Part shown: positions 16,900-27,171 of the stretch, one piece after another
How the letters are laid out: each line of letters begins with the position of its first letter
How positions within the stretch are numbered: position 1 is the first letter of the stretch
Source of the DNA: Rozella allomycis CSF55
Taxonomy: Eukaryota > Rozellomycota
DNA length: 27,272 nucleotides
Direction of reading: 5' to 3'
NCBI GenBank assembly: GCA_000442015.1
Contig: KE561029.1
Location: 1 to 27,272, forward strand
Made by a program: the position numbers and the translations under genes
The notes under the pieces: generated by a model
Told to the model about the DNA's origin: nothing
The model's input: only the letters and a program-made list of their open reading frames with translations
Databases searched by the model: none

Positions 16900-19800
16900 T
16901 TATTGAATGAATTTGTTGTTCATTTCGTATTCCAAAAACTCCACTGAACTTCTGCTTAAATATGACTGGTATTCTTTTCCTATAAAGGCTTCAGGGTTTA
17001 TGTCAATAGGAGTGTCGCAATATATATCCCGTATGTCTGCATTGGCTCCTGCTTTCAATAGTAGCATTATTACTCTGCCGCAGTTATCAGAAAAGACAGC
17101 TTCATGTAACGCAGTAGAGAAAGACGAAGAAATTTGATTAACGTTGACATTATTGACAATCAAGGTTTCTATTGTCTGGATTGATCGATGGGCATCAAAA
17201 TTAGAACAGGCATAGTGGAGAGGTGTTTTCTCGTTGGAATCAAGAAGGTTAAAGTTACAGCCCTTCTGTATCAAGATCGACAAGACATCCATGTTCCCAT
17301 TGAACGCGGCTATGTGAAGAGGATACAAAAACGTGGGCAAATTCTCCACAGGATATGCCGAAAGAAATTGCTGTGCATCGGTGGGAAGGATATTCCAGAC
17401 TGTATTCGCTGAGCAATCAGGCATATCCAAAAGCAATTTCACTAGTTTTGAATTTCCTGACATACAAGCGGCATGAATGGGCAAATAATTGCTGTGCGAA
17501 GAACATACGCTTGTACTGGCCCCATGAAATATTAACAGTTCGACCATTTTCAGTCTTCCCAAAAGACATGCTGTAACAAGAGGTGTATGCTTTGTATGAA
17601 GACAAGTAAAATTAACATCCATCGTGGGCAATGAATCAAAAACCTTTTTAAACGCTTTCACGTCATCGTCAAAAATAGCTTGAATCAGTTTAAATCGACA
17701 TTCGGCAACTGTCAAAGTGTCATTAAGAATTCTTAATTTTGAATTGATATAATCAACGATAAATGGAGTTGAATCTAATTGAGAAATTTCATTATTTGAA
17801 GAGTAATAAATAATGTCAGCCTTTGGTGAATTGGACTCGAAATTTTGTTTTATAGTTTGATTTTCCTCGTTAGTATCAAATATTTTCCGTATTGTGATTT
17901 TTCCTTGGCCATAGAACAGTACAGACAATGTGGTCTCAGTTTCAATTAAAGCAGGATTCTTTGTTAAATGAAATAATAATTCCGAGTGCATCAATTTAAT
18001 TTCCTCCACCAATTCACCAGTGCTACTTTTGAATATACTATATTTTCCTTCTCCAGGAGCCCAAGTCCAAATGTACTTGCCATCTTTGTTGAAACCAGCA
18101 TACTTGACACCAAAGCATTGCAAAGCAATAATATTAGAGCTATTTTCCGCAAAACTCACAGTCTTTAATTTATCTAAAGATGCCATAGACTTTCTCAAGT
18201 CTGGAAATCGGCCTGAAATAAAATCTCGGGACTTTTCAAATCCAGATCTGCTTAATGGGTCTTTTAATGTTTCTTCTGGGTTACTAATACGAGAATGGTT
18301 GGTATTCCTTAATCTATTCATTTTTCTCTCATCATTTCTTGAAACATTCGAACCTTGTTCGAAAATAGGAGCAATAGCATATGAATGCAGTAAGTCTAAT
18401 TTTTTCATTTCATTAAAGAGGCCAGAAGGACTAAAGACATTGCTCTCAGGGCTATCCTCATCAAATTGCCACAATAACACTTTTCCATGGCAAGTCAACA
18501 CCAACAATTGATTATCTGAAGGATGAAATTGTAATAAAGTATTCTGTCGAATTTTCAAAGCAAATGACAACTCCTTTTCTTTAACCTCGTCCCATATAGT
18601 CGGCTCTTGAATACGGAGTTTAAAAACTCTCTTCCTTGTACCAACATCATACACTTTAATTTTATGAATAGGACCGTCTGTGGCATTGGCCAGCAGATAC
18701 ACATTCGAGCCGTCTGGACACTTTGCAAATCTTCCTGTCATTGTATTCGATGGTCGACCAATATGCCATAAAATCTCGCTGGAAATAAAATCCCAAAAAA
18801 TCACACCTATCAAAGGTGATCCAATTTGAAGAATCGTCCTTTTGCGATCGGGATGAAAAGTTATCATGGGAAATGTAAAGTCGTTTTCGTTTTTATGTCC
18901 TGTCATGGAATTCCATGCATATTGTAGTCTTTCAATGCCCACAGTCCCCATTCTAGTCTTTAAATCTATCCAATTAACCATCTGCCTTGTCTGAATATCA
19001 TATACAGCGACATTTGAATGGGATACAAATACTGAAAGCAAAGTTGTTTCATAATTTTCGCAAAGCACTCTTCTGGACAATGAAATGAGTCTCTCCAATA
19101 TCACACCATCTCTATTTGTGTATATCGTCATTTCTTCTGATTGAACATTTAATAATGGAGCTATTTTAAAAGTGCCTTGGACGGGAAGACCTTCAGGGTG
19201 GTAGGCCATCCCATAAACACCCCAGACCTGTATTTGCAAATAGCCAAGAACCTTATTAACGCAATCACCAGAAAGATCTTCAATAGGTGATGTATTTGGA
19301 TTGTGGTCTATTTTTGCATACGGATTCATGGGTATAAAGGAAACTGTAGCAAAAAAAGGAGAATCATCACTAGTAACTAATGTTCTTATACGATTATGAG
19401 TATCGNTTGTATTTGGATTGTGGTCTACTCTTGCATACGGATTCATAGGTATAAAGGAAACTGTAGCGAAATAAGGAGAATCATCACTAGTAACTAATGT
19501 TCTTATACGATTATGAGTATCGATCATTGCAATTAGCTCCTCTCCTGGTCTGGATTCTTCGCTCGTACCAAATACCTTAATTCTCGAGGTTTTGTAGAAG
19601 TTTCTGTCAATGTCAGATATCATAATCCATTTCCTTGCTTTTAAAAGAACCGGAAAGTCAGGTGTTATAAAACTATTCAAAGGTGCTTCTTCAATACTCT
19701 TCTCTGCTTGTGTTCCAAAGTCGTGTTCTTTAAAAATCGAAACGATTTCATCGCAATCCAGTAAGATAGTTTCTTGGTTTTCATTTGTTTCAGATCTGTC

Positions 19801-20640
19801 ATGTTCGTCAAGTTCGTACGTGTTTTCTTCAAAGTACGTTTTTTCGATGTTAGAAATAAAATCTAGTGCCATTCCTTTAGCCTCCTTATCTGCGCTTTCT
19901 AAGTACTCCATCATACACTAATTAAATATTGAAAAAGACTTTTACGTTGCATAGAGACCTGTTCCATTTACTAGAAATATCTCCATCGTTAAGATCTGGT
20001 ATTGCAAATTCTGCAGTCTTAAAATTCTCTTTCATTCGTTTGATAAACACGCTAATTTCTTCTACAGTTCGAACAACACTGTGGTCTTTAGATGGTGGCA
20101 TGATGGATCGTATTATCATGAATCTTTGGTAATGGTCTTTAGATTTTAATTGCCGAAAATATCGTATTCTCATAGAGTTTATAAAATTAATCCACGAGTT
20201 GCATGCTTCACTGCTTCCCACACGTAAGTACAACGTCTTCTTGAAAGTGTGTATCTGAAATATAACACTCCAGTTTGCATATAGCGAAACATCGTCAAGG
20301 ATTGCTGCAAAAGGGACAGTAAAAGCAGGCATAGAATCTTTAAATATTTTTTGTTGCGCATAAATACCCTAAAGTCAATAAAGATATTACTTAGTACACT
20401 GCGCTGAATATCATAAAAATGAAGGTCCTGATGAGTAGCAATTGCATAATAATCTTCAAAAAATGCTCCAAGCTTGTTTTCTTGTATTGAGACCTGCCCT
20501 TCATAAAGTTTAATNATTTACATCGATATCATTAGAGGTACGCTATTACATTTAAAAAGAACTATTACTGAAATTTGGTAAGGCACTTCTTCTATTCGTA
20601 GTCCAAAATCGTGATTTTCTGTGTCTTGGGGAAAACTCAT
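16900..20640 (-). CDS. PH domain / WD-like propeller / ankyrin-repeat protein
   Basis: I recognise domains but no named orthologue. Minus-strand exons 20640-20569, 20542-20398, 20368-19946 and 19917-16900 join across introns of 26, 29 and 28 nt into roughly 1180 residues after removal of a duplicated block. The N-terminal part resembles a PH domain: YEGQVSIQENKLGAFFEDYY, WSVIFQIHTFKKTLYLRVGS and ACNSWINFINSMR with the C-terminal helix Trp. The middle has beta-propeller-like blades such as LLQFHPSDNQLLVLTCHGKV followed by LLWQF. The C-terminal quarter holds about five ankyrin repeats, e.g. TPLVTACLLGRLKMVELLIF, YPLHIAAFNGNMDVLSILIQ and ALHEAVFSDNCGRVIMLLLK. The join at n20515 falls between exon parts, and n19406 splits a 115-nt duplication. 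The 5' end is uncertain: the same frame is open to about 20709 without a better ATG. A role as a membrane-associated scaffold is inference. Confidence 0.75.
19291..19522. repeat. 115-nt near-identical direct duplication around n19406
   Basis: Positions 19291-19405 and 19408-19522 match at a 117-nt offset with a handful of substitutions. On the minus strand they encode SPFFATVSFIPMNPYAKIDH versus SPYFATVSFIPMNPYARVDH. The single n at the junction suggests two alleles joined end to end; a true protein would carry one copy. Confidence 0.85.
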
Positions 20641-20962
20641 GTGGCGTAGTGGTGGCTCAGCGGCAACTCGAAATAGATTTTGGAAAATTCCTAACTCTTG
20701 TCCTGGCAATAACTATTTCTTTTGTGCACGAGAAGATTTTCCATGACAGCGAAAGCTTATTTGGTATGGTGATTTACTTCCATCTCCAAATTCCAAGTCC
20801 ACGGGATTATAAATTTAAGAGAACTTAAAATTGGCAGGATGAATTATTGATTTTTTGTAGGCAATATTCGATAATTGATGACTCAGTGTCTCTTTGGAAA
20901 AGTGTTTGTGTCATAGTGTACCATGTGCAATCATTTCATGAGCGAAGTCTACAATTTCCTAA
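20641..20962. other. divergent upstream region between the PH/ankyrin gene and the octanoyltransferase
   Basis: The minus strand has a frame (VDLEFGDGSKSPYQISFR and on) that ends in TAG at about 20711 in the same frame as the start of the PH-domain gene, so an additional 5' exon or a small sequence error is possible. No ATG or clean intron resolves it. The part from about 20880 is repeated after n21107. Confidence 0.45.
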
Positions 20963-21106
20963 ATGAACAAGGTGAAGGTACTTAGTCTAGGAGTTGTAGA
21001 GTACCAGAAGGCGTTACAGATACAGAGCAAAATATTTTCTGAATTATATAATTCTATTAACTGTGATAATTTATTGTAGATAGAAATAGTTGACCCTGTG
21101 CTACTG
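20963..21106 (+). other. duplicate 5' end of the octanoyltransferase gene, truncated at n21107
   Basis: ATG at 20963 opens MNKVKVLSLGVVEYQKALQI, followed by the same intron as in the complete copy and VDPVLL, then stops at the n. It differs from the copy at 21232 by about eight substitutions. The upstream flanks (20881-20960 and 21108-21231) are related but differ by an insertion of some 50-60 bp. It is best explained as the other allele. Confidence 0.75.
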
Positions 21107-21231
21107 NTCTCTGACTCTCTTTGAAAAAGTGTTTGTGTAATAGTATCCTTGGTCTAATACTGAATTGAGACTTGGATCTATACATACAATTTCTTGATAT
21201 CTATGATTTCTCTAACCCTAGAATTTCCTAA

Positions 21232-21994
21232 ATGAACAAGGTGAAAGTACTTTGTCTAGGAGTTGTAGAGTACCAAAAGGCGCTACAGCTACAGAACCAA
21301 ATATTTTCTGAATTATATAATTCTAGTAACTGTGATAATTTATTGTAGATAGAAATAGTTGACCCCGTGCTACTGCTTTTGCAACACCCACCAATCTTTA
21401 CATCAGGGAAAAGGCATAATCCAACAGAGATAGAGGTTAATGTTCTTAAAAGTACTGGTGCTGATTTTTTAAAAGTATTACTTTCTAATTGTTTGAATCA
21501 GACTGAAAGGGGAGGTCAACTTACATTTCACGGGCCAGGGCAATTGGTCGCGTATCCAATTATGGACATCAGAAGTGTAAATACAACTTGTAGCGTAATC
21601 TATTGTCAGACTAAAGAAACAGCCATCAATAAGACATTTTGTATGTAACCTTGAAAATACCATTCAATTGTTCTTGTCTCGATACAATATACCAACTACT
21701 ACTCGGTGTGAGTATCCTGGAGTATGGATAGAAGGGCAAAATAGAAAAATTGCGTCAGTTGGTATACATGTGAGAAGATGGCTGACATGCCACGGGGTTT
21801 CTATAAATATCACAAATGAGCCGCTAAAGTATTTTAATCAGACCACAATTTGCGGCTTTCCTGGCAATATATTCACATCAATTCAAGCAGAGACTAATCG
21901 ATACGTTAGAATTGATGATGAACTTTTGCATACATTTGCAGAGTCGTTTAGCAAAACATTTAAGATGGAGTATGAAATTAAATACGAGATGTGA
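21232..21994 (+). CDS. LIPT2: octanoyl-[acyl-carrier] protein N-octanoyltransferase (LipB/LIPT2)
   Basis: Transfers octanoate from acyl carrier protein to lipoyl domains of the mitochondrial 2-oxoacid dehydrogenases and glycine cleavage H protein, the first step of lipoate synthesis. Exons 21232-21325, 21353-21576 and 21617-21994 join into 231 residues. Intron 1 is 27 nt; intron 2 is 40 nt in the only arrangement that keeps the frame, unusually long for this window. Motifs: LLLLQHPPIFTSGKR, RGGQLTFHGPGQLVAYPIMD, NRKIASVGIHVRRW with the conserved active-site Lys, and TTICGFPG with the catalytic Cys. No clear presequence is visible at the N-terminus (MNKVKVLCLGVVEYQKALQL), as in some LIPT2 proteins. 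AATAAA lies 30 bp after the stop, within the short convergent gap to the next gene. Confidence 0.9.
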
Positions 21995-22053
21995 TGTGAG
22001 TTTATTATTTTTTATAGAAATGCAATAAAAGTCTATTTAGCTCTCAGACTTCA

Positions 22054-23297
22054 TCAAGGTAGATATAGTCTTCTAAGCGCCAAGAAAGCCAGCCCAAAAG
22101 TCGCCAGAACAGTAGACCCGAAAAGAGCAAGGCGTTTTCTTCGTCCATGTTCTGCCCATGAATTTCTCCATTTTGTTGCCATAATCTCCCAATCATCTGA
22201 GCTATCAATTCTTTCAAACCTTGCAAATAAAGCTTTGTGATCGGAAGCTGAATAATCATTGTTCAAAACTAAGCTTAAAGTTGGTTTCATACGGTGAACC
22301 AGCATCCAATCTAACTTTGCTTTGTATACATTGAGCCATCGCTTGATTTTGAAGGACTCTTCCATTCCATCAAACGTCTCAATAACGTCTAGGGACATTA
22401 AATACGTGTATGAAGCAGGATCAAGTAAGAAATGGCTTCTATTAGCCATTTTCCTGGTCGCATATCGCTCATCATTTTTATCATCTGTCGATAGCTGAAA
22501 GCAAAGAATATTTGATAACCAGAATTCACTCTCTGTCCAGCCAAAAGAGTAAAATCGCATTCGATCATTGCAATATCTTGGAGAGAACCTCGCTAAGCCA
22601 TGGCCCAGGGTATTCAAATCTCCAGCGATTACAAACGGATGGCTTGGTTTTTGATGTGCAACATCTCTTGCAATCTCGGAAAACTGCAAAAGTCTGCCAA
22701 TCATTCCACAAAACGGCTATATTTTTTGGTTTCAGAATTCTTACTTCCAAATGGGCAGAATAAACTGTTAATTTAGTCTTGTCGTTAAAATAAAAGTCTC
22801 CAATAATTGTATATCGTCTTTAACAACCCGAAGAAAGATCATTACCCACCCTGTCTCGGCTCACCATAAGATAATCCATTGGAAACCCAATCAAACGGCT
22901 GATGTTCGTGTTCTATTACTCGTGGATCAAAATCGTATTTAGAAAGAATAGCATTCCCATGGACTCCACCACCCTTTTCAAATACACCGTGTTATATTAC
23001 TTGATGGTACTTTGATCTCTTTTCGTGATATTCTTCGACAAATTCTACAACAAACGCAGCTTTCATTTGCAGTTCCTTTGCCAAATATTTTACAATGTCA
23101 ATATGCTGCGTTCTTTCGCACTGAATGTCTAGTTCCTGCAAACATAAAATATCCGATGGGTGCGAAAGCAGTAGTCTAAGTATATTTGAAAGCTGATATC
23201 CGCGCTCGATGTTGAATTGTAATACAGTGGGACTATTGGGAATATGTGACGAAGGCTGAATTCTAAAATCGTAGGTAATAAGATCTCCTGGCTGCAT
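22054..23297 (-). CDS. tail-anchored endonuclease/exonuclease/phosphatase (DNase I-like) family protein
   Basis: Metal-dependent phosphoesterase fold; substrate unknown (nucleic acid or lipid phosphodiester). Minus-strand exons 23297-23001, 22973-22846, 22817-22745 and 22716-22054 give 386 residues; introns are 27, 28 and 28 nt. EEP signatures are in order: LQFNIERGYQLSNILRLL, LCLQELDIQCERT (metal-binding Glu), GGGVHGNAILSKYDFDPR, YSAHLEPFCGMIGRLLQFSE (restored by splicing), FVIAGDLNT (Asp/Asn) and SASDHKALFARF (catalytic His). The C-terminus ends with a basic stretch GRRKRL, then a single hydrophobic span LFGSTVLATFGLAFLAL and RRLYLP, so the protein should be tail-anchored with its catalytic domain in the cytosol. 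The ATG at 23297 is the first Met in the open frame. The pattern matches a eukaryotic EEP subfamily of unassigned function. Confidence 0.85.
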
Positions 23298-23378
23298 TAT
23301 TCTACAAGCCACTAAAGTTGCCAATCTTCCATTTAAGGATTAGCTATTAAAATGTATGATTATATTCTTTAAGCTTTA

Positions 23379-23920
23379 TTAATGAGGGGCTAATGTAGTT
23401 AGTGTCTCTGTTGCGCTACTTTTTGACTCTTTTTCTTTTTTAGATCTTGCATCTAAAGTTGAAAATTTGCTAGGAAGATCATCTCGGACATCCCAGATCC
23501 ATCCTACTGTCGTCGGCCTGTCATTGTAGAGCGATTCTATCACAAATTTGGGTTGAAACTCGTCTATCTATATTTTGATCATATTACTTGTTGCCCACCA
23601 TAGCAGGCTTTGTACTGTGTAAAATAGGCGGTGCATTGATCGAAATCTACAAATCCATAGTGGTACGAATGTTGCCAAATTCCATGTGCTTCTAATATCA
23701 AGTGAAAATCGTAATTATTACCGTAGCACCTGCGATATTGTTTAAATAAGTATTTGCATTCCAATTTTGGAATATTTTCAAAGGAATAGCTGTAATCGTT
23801 AGTTGTATCAATTGTGGGGGCTTCAGTGGATTCTGAATTTGTATCAATATTTGAAGAGTTATTTTCTTTGAGGTTGTTTGAACTGCTTTGGTCAATAACT
23901 GGAGTTTCTTGATTAGCCAT
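23379..23920 (-). CDS. twin-CX9C (CHCH-like) DUF3128/Emi1-related protein with C-terminal extension
   Basis: Small protein with two CX9C motifs, CKYLFKQYRRC and CTAYFTQYKAC, the signature of intermembrane-space proteins oxidised by Mia40. The segment SYHYGFVDFDQC between them matches the YxxYG...C pattern of DUF3128 (yeast Emi1-like) proteins. A Ser/Asn/Thr-rich stretch occupies the first 70 residues, starting MANQETPVIDQSS at 23920. The first frame stops just after ACYGGQQ, but a GT..AG interval of 20 nt (23568-23587), or one of 35 nt (23564-23598), links it in frame to a further 62 residues (SLYNDRPTTVGWIWDVRDDL and a Lys/Ser-rich tail) ending in TAATAAA. Exon 2 is clearly protein-like, so I include it; with the 20-nt intron the protein is 173 residues. 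The exact intron is unresolved. Confidence 0.75.
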
Positions 23921-23999
23921 TAATTTTGAAAATTCAATTTCATCGACAACTAAAAGAGAAGAAAATGTATTGATATAGAGAAAATTTATTGAACTATAA

Positions 24000-26159
24000 T
24001 TAACGACCACCTCTTTCTTTAATCGAGAGCGATATTTTAACATCTGGACTAATCAGGTAGGAAGCCAGCGATTGTTCATTCTTTAGGTTTGAAAAACCAG
24101 GGACGGTAATCTTTTGTTTCGATATAGGAAAATTTAATTTGGCAAAGATTGATTCTTTTAATCTTTGAATTGAATCTTTAAGATTGAGCATAATAGGAAG
24201 TGATTGACCTTTGAGATTCCAGTCTGGTTTCTCTGGAACATTTGGGCATTGAACAGTCAACTTTACAACATTCTATTTGATAAAAGGAAAATGTTTACTG
24301 GATATAATGCGATAAGAGATTTTTCATCTTTTGGTTTTTGTGGTTCATCAACTTTGATTTTCTTCTCAGGGGGTTCAGGAATAGGAGCTTTGGCTTTAGG
24401 CATTGGAGGTAAAGGAATTTTAGAAGAAAACGTAGAAATAGTAGGGTTTGTACTTTTAGGAGCAGTTGGGATTAAAAATGTTTGAGGCGCTGGCCCGATC
24501 GTTGATATTGGCGTTGACGCTTCTTGTTGAACGTTCTTGGCCATTTCTTTAGCGATAGTTTTTGAAGCNTTTAGCGATAGATTTTGAAGCTGCGTGTCCA
24601 TCCCATTGAACAACATTTTCATTTATTTTTTCTTTTTCTTGAGGCTGTTCTCCTTTGCCAAAAATGTCGCTTCGTTTCTTTGCAAAATCTTCCATGTGTT
24701 TTCCAATATCGTAACCTTCTTGAACATAATTAGTAGACCCTTGTTTAGCCAGCATTCGATCTCTTTGTTCTTTCCATTTAGGATCCAAAAGTTCAATTCT
24801 CATGTGTTCTTGTAATTCACTTGAAAGAATCATTTGATTACAAACTGGACACAATTGCAGTTGATCTGAAGGTTTCGCGTGTTTCAAAAGTTCCGCCTTT
24901 GGAATATAATTTGTTTTTATTTTAACAGAAGCCATCGTTTCAGGAACAATCACTTTAGGCTCTTCTACTGGCGCTTCTTCTTCATCGTCCATATCCATGT
25001 CCATATCCATCTATTATATCCAAATTAAAACAATTTTACATCTTCATCTTCTTCTTGATAATTTTCTTGGTTCGCAACTGGAAAGGTTTCATTCACAGTT
25101 TTCTTTTGAAGCATCGTTAATGATTTCATCGTGGCTTGATCTATCGGCCCTGGAAGATCAACGTGTAGATCCATTTCTTTAAAATCTATCGTCTGAACTA
25201 TAACAAAATCATTCCAATCTATTTGATTGTACATTTCTTCTTCCCTGGCCCTCTGTTCTTCTTCCATTTTTCTTTGCTCTTCTGTGTACAATTCATACTC
25301 TAGTCTCCCCATGATTCTATCCAGCGCATTAAATTTATCATTTGCATCTTTTTCTAGCTTGTCTTTCATATCTTTAGATGGTATCAACACTTTTGTGTAC
25401 TGCTCAATCAATGCATTAAAAAATGGAAATAGTGAATGCTGTGGCTTGAGAAAGTCAAACTGGAAGTTCTTGGCTTCTCTCTGTGAAACCATCGTCATAA
25501 ACTGTCTACCATTTCTAGCTACAAACAATGCCGTCAATTTTATCACATCCCTATTATAAAAATCATTTAAAATTACANTGGAGGATGTTCAAAATAGAAC
25601 TCAAACTTTTCTGGCTCTGGAGGTGCTGCATTTTGCTTATTGGTGGCTTTGTTATTTTTCTGAACTAGAACATCCTCTTCAATTGGTTTCAATAACACTC
25701 TTCCTTCACTGATTTCTTGAAGCTTGTATGTATAATACAAATGGTACGGATCCATCGGATTCAAAAAAGAGAAACGCGGATTGCCCTTTTCGTTCTCTCT
25801 AATTCTCTCTTGAAATTCAGCACCATTTTTAACAACAAAACCAGCAGTTTTATCAATAATTACTATGAAATATCACAAAAATCCTTACATCGAAGCTCAA
25901 CGGGTGGATAGATAACATCCTTCACATACTCTGTATCTATTGTAATCCCAAGCTCTTTCAACTTTTCCCTATAATACGCGTGATATTGGTCATTTGCTTT
26001 CAAAAACGCAAATCTGGGATTTTCAGCTTCGTCTCTTCTTATTCTTTCCTGCGTTTCAAGCCCCATTTTAGCAATAAAATTGGCAGTCTTTTCAATAACA
26101 TCTCTTAAAATTATAAAAAGTTGTGTACCTTTTATCTCTTTGGGTGGAATGACAGTCAT
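24000..26159 (-). CDS. SF3A1: splicing factor 3A subunit 1 (SF3A1/Prp21): two SURP domains and a C-terminal ubiquitin-like domain
   Basis: U2 snRNP component needed for branch-site recognition. Introns at 26102-26128 (27), 25863-25888 (26), 25551-25576 (26), 25011-25039 (29) and 24273-24298 (26) are spliced. SURP1: DVIEKTANFIAKMG to KANDQYHAYYREKL. SURP2: DKTAGFVVKNGAEFQERIRE to NPMDPYHLYYTYKL. The next block, KLTALFVARNGRQFMTM with FDFLKPQHSLFPFFN, is the highly conserved core. Then come QIDWNDFVIVQTIDF, an acidic MDMDMDMDDEEE stretch, and ELQEHMRIELLDPKWKEQRD preceded by CPVC. A Pro/Lys-rich linker leads to the ubiquitin-like domain (LTVQCPNVPEKPDWNLKGQ, KITVPGFSNLKNEQSLASYL) ending ERGGR. 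Joins n24569 and n25578 interrupt it; a short duplication (about 24 nt) surrounds n24569. Total about 600 residues. Confidence 0.93.
24548..24595. repeat. short duplicated flank at n24569
   Basis: Roughly 20 nt (ttagcgatag...tttgaagc) occur on both sides of the single n with one or two differences, inside SF3A1, shifting its frame. Another draft join. Confidence 0.6.
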
Positions 26160-26197
26160 AAAATTATTAGTGAATTTTCCTAAAGCAATTTCAAATA

Positions 26198-27091
26198 ATG
26201 CAAAACACCTCTATTTTACCTAGCTTTGTGGACGGCGTGTCCTTGTTGGATATCGAGCACGGAAAAAGCACTATCAAGCAAAATTCAAACTATTCTTTGA
26301 ATGGTGCAAAGCAGCATACTCAACAACCCATTTTGACTGGAACGTCAGTTATAGGCATTGTCTACAAGGATGGCGTTATGATGGCGGCCGATTGTCTTGG
26401 TAATAATTGTTTAGTCTTCATATATAGCTTCATACGGGTCCCTAGCTCGCTTTAGAGATGTTCGCCGTTTTACGCCATTTCAAAACAATACAATTATTGG
26501 GTAAAGATAATTAAGTATTTTTATTAAGTTCTTCTGGAGAATATAGCGACTTGCAACAGATGCAGCAAATATTGGAGTCTCTCGCCATTTCTGAATATTG
26601 CTACCAAGACCATTATCAATTGAACACTAATAATGTCTTTGAATATTTAAGAACTGTTATGTATGGAAGAAGAACAAAAATGAATCCTTTATGGAATTCA
26701 CATGTTATTGGGGGTCTTGTTTCCGGAAAACCGTAATTGCTCTCATGATTACTGATAGATTTCTGGGATACGTTGATTTACTTGGCACAAGTTATAAGGC
26801 TAGCACTATTGCTACAGGCTTTGGCGCTTACCTGGCTCAACCTTTGTTACGCAAGGCAGTGGAAGGAAGAGAGAATGAAATCGATGAGCAAGAAGCATTG
26901 CAAATCTTGGAAAATTGTATGAGAGTTCTTTTTTATAGAGATGCTCGATCATTAAATAAGGTATATTCTTCATGCTGTAAGCATAGATACAAATCGCTAA
27001 AGTTACAACCGAGGGTGTCGACATTTCCGATCCATATTCTCTTGAAACTCAGTGGGACTTTGCAGAGCACATTCGCGGTTATGGAGCTTAA
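26198..27091 (+). CDS. PSMB4: 20S proteasome subunit beta-7 (Pre4/PSMB4)
   Basis: Non-catalytic beta subunit of the 20S proteasome core. Exons 26198-26399, 26428-26500, 26529-26732, 26759-26960 and 26987-27091 join into 261 residues with introns of 28, 28, 26 and 26 nt. The propeptide of about 45 residues is followed by TQQPILTGTSVIGIVYKDGV, where beta-7 is processed. Other signatures are MMAADCLGASYGSLARFRDV (restored by splicing), TVMYGRRTKMNPLWNSHVIG, FLGYVDLLGTSYKASTIATG and RVLFYRDARSLNK. The C-terminal arm ends LETQWDFAEHIRGYGA. The start lies 38 bp from the divergent SF3A1 start. The stop is in TTAATAAAA, overlapping the poly(A) signal. Confidence 0.94.
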
Positions 27092-27171
27092 TAAAATATA
27101 AATGTTAAAGTTGACACATATAAATATGAATTTAAGATATATTTGACTATAATTTTTAAAACGTCATTTAA

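Noticed and set aside
21108-21231. Separate small gene between the two octanoyltransferase starts
   Set aside because: No open frame of note; the segment aligns with the upstream flank of the first copy.
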